From: a virus
Strand: one strand, 5' to 3'
Virus record (IMG/VR): IMGVR_UViG_3300006735_000207
Location: 1 to 25,912 of that record
DNA: 25,912 nt
A model generated the notes under the pieces. That model did not search any database and was not told where the DNA came from. It saw only the letters and a program-made list of their open reading frames with translations. Numbering within the stretch: the first letter of the stretch is position 1; the number at the start of each line of letters is the position of its first letter. Both the position numbers and the translations under genes were made by a program. Positions 23,701-25,912 of this stretch are shown here, one piece after another.

Positions 23701-25912
23701 ACCTGCTAAAGTGCCCCCAAGTGTTTCTTGAGTGCCAGCAATTTGGATAGGGGAATGGAGTTGTGTCTCTAATGGAATCATACATATTTCTTCATCATCA
23801 GCAAGTGCCACCAATGTACCTAGTATGTTACTTGTTACTGTAATTTGAGCATGATTCGCACTAGGTGTACTAAAATTAGTCATGGCAGTAATTACACCTA
23901 TTAATTCACCTGTATTTTTGTAAATTCTACTACCTACTCCCATTACAGTATTGGGGTCTACGGTATCTACCGTCATAGCGCTAGTGGTCTGTTTAGCATA
24001 TCCTCCACCGTTGTCTATTCTTACCCCTGTATCTGCCAAATTAGATTTGGTTTCAACTGCACTACCACCGCACACAGTGCGGGTAGGAGGCACTACTGAT
24101 TTCATGGATAAATGGAATGGGCCTTTACTTGCCACATAGTTAAAGTCTTGATAGTGTACTGTTTCGAAATGTTCTGGTACATGGTTGTAAGGTAATGCAT
24201 CAACAGGGCTATCTGCTAAACCTGCACCTGCATAGTCAACACGAGTTCCCCCTTGTTGGGTATCGCTATACCAAGTAAATGGCCTTCCTAAGTTAGGGTG
24301 AGACATACATAAGAACACATCAGGTATGTTTAGGCTGTTTGTATCACGAGTACCGTTGTAAACTTGAGGTAATATTCTAGTAGTTAGGCTACTTAACGAA
24401 TCAGTGTAAACTGTACCTGCACCATATGTGTCGTAAGGTCTACTTAGTCTAAAAATTACATCAGAATTAACAGTTTGGCCAATCTGAGTCCAAAACTCAG
24501 CATCTGCTACAATACCTGTAAACTGACTATGTTGAGCCAATGTAGAGACAGGAGAGTTACCGTCAGAAACCTTACTTAACCCTCCTTTTCTTCCAGTATA
24601 TGTAGCCGTATAGGTTTCTCCATTAGCCCTAGATACGAATTCTAACTTTTCACCATAATATGTTACCATTGGGAACATAGTATTGTCATTTACATCAATT
24701 GTACCGTTACCTTGATGATGACCAAGTCGAGCACATGTAGGATTTAGGCTTCTTCTACGCTTATGTGGCTCGTATATGTCAAGGAAATGCGTAGGATAGC
24801 CTGCAAGGGTCAACTGTGCCCCAATCGAGCCAAAACCTGCACGACAGAATTCATAATAGTTATCAGGTTTAGTCCATTCTAAGTGCCTCCACCCAGTAGA
24901 TGATATTTTTTCTACTGTTATACTGCCAGTCTTATTCGAACTCTGTACTACGGAAACTACCTCTCCTATTCTGTAACCTGTACCCGGATTAGTGACGGAT
25001 ATTGTCTGTAATCCTCCACTATTGACTGTTATAGTAACTACCATACCACTACCAGTTCCGTTAGTAGATTCTGTCGCTAGACCTGAAGCGGCTGTGTAAC
25101 CAGAGCCCGCTGTAGTAATGTGAACACCCCTAAGGTTAGCAGCGGTGATTCCATCAGGATGTGACACTGGTCCAGTAATTACTCCACTAGCATGCAAATG
25201 ACTCCACCAAGGTGTAGTCAGTGTATATCCGGGAGTAGCGCTAGTGAACATACCCGGCCTATATGGTAGACTTCTTCTACTGAATTGAGGAGAGGTGGTT
25301 TCTTGTACACCTAGTGGATTGTAAAGTGCTAATGGTGGTAGATTAGTAAACTGACTACCGGGGTCTGGGTCTATATCTAACATTAATTCGTTTATTATTA
25401 TCTCACAGCCTCTTACATCAACCATAGTAGCCTCTGATAATATTAGCGTGTATCCCCCGTATGTAGAGGTATTTTTCTCAATGGCAATTACTGTGTTCAC
25501 CTGTTGACTAGTCAGTCCTAGTTTCTTAGTACCGCCTTCAACAGGAGCGTTAGTTTCAACATAAGAATTTTCATGACTTCCTCCAAGGTCGCCAGAAAGT
25601 AAATTAGGTTGAATGATAATCTGATAAGCCCCTACTTCGAGTGGGTCAGGGAAATGATTATTTTGAGTATAAGAAGAAGCCGCTTCTAAAACAATTGCAT
25701 GCCCACCTTCTGCATTTCTCGCTACACTCGCTGCTACTCCGTATCCTTCATACTTTAGTTTAGTTTCTGCCATTAGCGTAAAAGCCCCACCATGTATGTC
25801 AGAAGGGCCAAATGCTGCAGAAGGTGTAGAAAACCAAGTAACTGGGTTATAATAGTCCTTTAATGAAAATGATGTACCTATTGTCGTATCTATGAATCCT
25901 GTAACTATGTCG
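20797..25912 (-). CDS. Very large adhesin-like tail protein with LamG domain, N-terminus outside the window
   Basis: The frame is open to the right edge. From ATG 25773 it gives 1658 residues, but no ribosome binding site precedes that ATG and the 46 upstream codons read as normal protein, so the true start is further right and the gene is partial here. Numbering from ATG 25773: GxGY repeats at ~222 and ~264; a GSRIYKNTGELIG module at ~612; and a LamG/concanavalin-like domain at ~1216-1462, starting LCLWLRAD, with SFDGNDKLELP, FSLFVVCTV and GQIAEVIQYNRAVTDAERELIESYLSQKYG. The C-terminus is Gly/Arg-rich (RRFFGRGGGR). LamG domains bind sugars or proteins, so this is the best candidate for host receptor binding. 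No enzyme site seen; the N-terminal half is unassigned. Confidence 0.8.
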   Translation of the reverse strand, partial: DIVTGFIDTTIGTSFSLKDYYNPVTWFSTPSAAFGPSDIHGGAFTLMAETKLKYEGYGVAASVARNAEGGHAIVLEAASSYTQNNHFPDPLEVGAYQIIIQPNLLSGDLGGSHENSYVETNAPVEGGTKKLGLTSQQVNTVIAIEKNTSTYGGYTLILSEATMVDVRGCEIIINELMLDIDPDPGSQFTNLPPLALYNPLGVQETTSPQFSRRSLPYRPGMFTSATPGYTLTTPWWSHLHASGVITGPVSHPDGITAANLRGVHITTAGSGYTAASGLATESTNGTGSGMVVTITVNSGGLQTISVTNPGTGYRIGEVVSVVQSSNKTGSITVEKISSTGWRHLEWTKPDNYYEFCRAGFGSIGAQLTLAGYPTHFLDIYEPHKRRRSLNPTCARLGHHQGNGTIDVNDNTMFPMVTYYGEKLEFVSRANGETYTATYTGRKGGLSKVSDGNSPVSTLAQHSQFTGIVADAEFWTQIGQTVNSDVIFRLSRPYDTYGAGTVYTDSLSSLTTRILPQVYNGTRDTNSLNIPDVFLCMSHPNLGRPFTWYSDTQQGGTRVDYAGAGLADSPVDALPYNHVPEHFETVHYQDFNYVASKGPFHLSMKSVVPPTRTVCGGSAVETKSNLADTGVRIDNGGGYAKQTTSAMTVDTVDPNTVMGVGSRIYKNTGELIGVITAMTNFSTPSANHAQITVTSNILGTLVALADDEEICMIPLETQLHSPIQIAGTQETLGGTLAGIDTQGSDSSGVGGVANFSGFWPGGSRGAGAVSRLETYGHALIGWGGDTYGMYCDTFQDVVEDGIGTGIAKVTLPNDRNRCFGYRFGVRQAYNRPQWAPYVRGWQEVGQSRALLGYYHGPLVQINDGTWEYVGAVSSDINAEANINLTETTIGILERITQVSSLLNQDQIGRQVRYSDGRRMTRSFGCPVRTLFNTPSVTRLYPRDSAGKAITELANAHRFYMVDWWGNTRGEEVRRFPVRSIGIRPSWDPADAYKGTDYSHRPSNNGLFEGSGDLQSGNSNSVNDAQVTEVDWFNPASMLRVGDRGDGRGARWPTVFNENLLMGISDTLGEMEPKGLVLSESTSEPSIGKGLVRPSNEALSGNEIERGISDRLDLSDSYGLLEVSASVAQGVEILDTASPVDSRLIEPVGRDGIRIGLDVDTIGELKGEQTKEYVVTSTEAVSLHTDKEVGQRTHIMGAYNVGHRTLKDLDMSTLNFAGNPSSGVVKHSNAHAFWALGGTYHIQWARQAGIIDITGWGTPRLPQNGLCLWLRADSLNLQHGDSVAEWVDESPNRHVFTQSTASARPTFVTNDADWGYRPHLSFDGNDKLELPFSASLNTNQFSLFVVCTVNSDDNTHHSIIENTDLAGLGTGNKGWVMTAVTTSNAGNNDMYQMRTGTGGSPTLSVQNTATNTLVPNDPAIISFTLAGGDGAGANATKTLFYNGVMSPVTGTYGGQLTAPYHKHASAQGYDIGNDPSYQLTGQIAEVIQYNRAVTDAERELIESYLSQKYGVSPATISNCYRNSNPIQNRMIHTSDTIGNPITQNLNTVNSSYELIYRPVQTLDKNHTLLFRGGGNIVQGPQSGNNYFRATAGGKYGIFYRQHSQLEPVFYMYPTHSTTVPISMGPKINGSSTMTNTVFTNPIAHMFMSLNTLQHFRADASRKSSDDSEGNFQVYPRYSQSLFPMGNDGTNFHQSVGRRFFGRGGGR

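Overview
The window looks like one contiguous piece of a tailed double-stranded DNA virus (Caudoviricetes type) that infects an archaeon. Its gene set most resembles the magroviruses described from uncultured Marine Group II Euryarchaeota (Poseidoniales). The reasons are: the replication proteins are of archaeal type throughout (family B DNA polymerase, PCNA-like clamp, RFC small subunit, archaeo-eukaryotic primase with a PriL-type iron-sulfur domain, XPF/Hef-type ERCC4 nuclease); there is a group II chaperonin (thermosome); ribosome binding sites are of the GGTGA type; genes are packed with 1-26 nt overlaps; and there are no rRNA or tRNA genes. The host assignment is inference from gene content, not from a database match.

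Layout. From base 1 to 17019 all genes lie on the + strand and form an early, replication and nucleic-acid-metabolism block. In order: a partial gene with a possible PC4-like fold; a DNA-ligase-like protein with a degenerate active site; RFC small subunit; a putative OB-fold single-strand binding protein; a Sak4/RecA-like ATPase; an intergenic element with a strong hairpin; a PCNA-like clamp; a zinc-ribbon protein; a Cys-His-Asp (transglutaminase/papain-like) protein; PolB; a small MazG-like protein ending in a PIP-box-like peptide; a Cas4/RecB-type nuclease; a hypothetical; a PriS-PriL fusion primase; a 41-residue membrane protein; a winged-helix-like protein; an ERCC4 nuclease; an AAA+ (MCM-like) helicase candidate; a zinc protein; a DEDDy exonuclease; another zinc protein; a thermosome; and a GNAT acetyltransferase.

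From 17022 to the right edge all genes lie on the - strand and form a late virion block: a zinc-ribbon protein, three tail or baseplate-type proteins, and a very large protein (at least 1704 residues in the window) with a LamG/concanavalin-like domain. The large protein stays open to the window edge, so its N-terminus is outside. The two blocks converge with only two bases between their stop codons. Two of the virion proteins share two small beta-rich modules.

How it fits together. The + block supplies almost a whole replisome: primer synthesis (PriSL), helicase, polymerase, clamp, clamp loader, single-strand binding protein, recombination or annealing ATPase, and repair nucleases. A chaperonin then probably helps fold virion or replication proteins. 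The - block builds the host-recognition end of the tail. The most unusual observations are: apparent total absence of the palindromes GATC, AGCT and ACGT across the whole window, suggesting escape from host restriction; a structured, G-rich element ahead of the clamp gene that could gate its ribosome binding site; a shared C-terminal clamp-binding-like peptide on two different proteins; and a ligase-like protein that seems to have lost its catalytic lysine.
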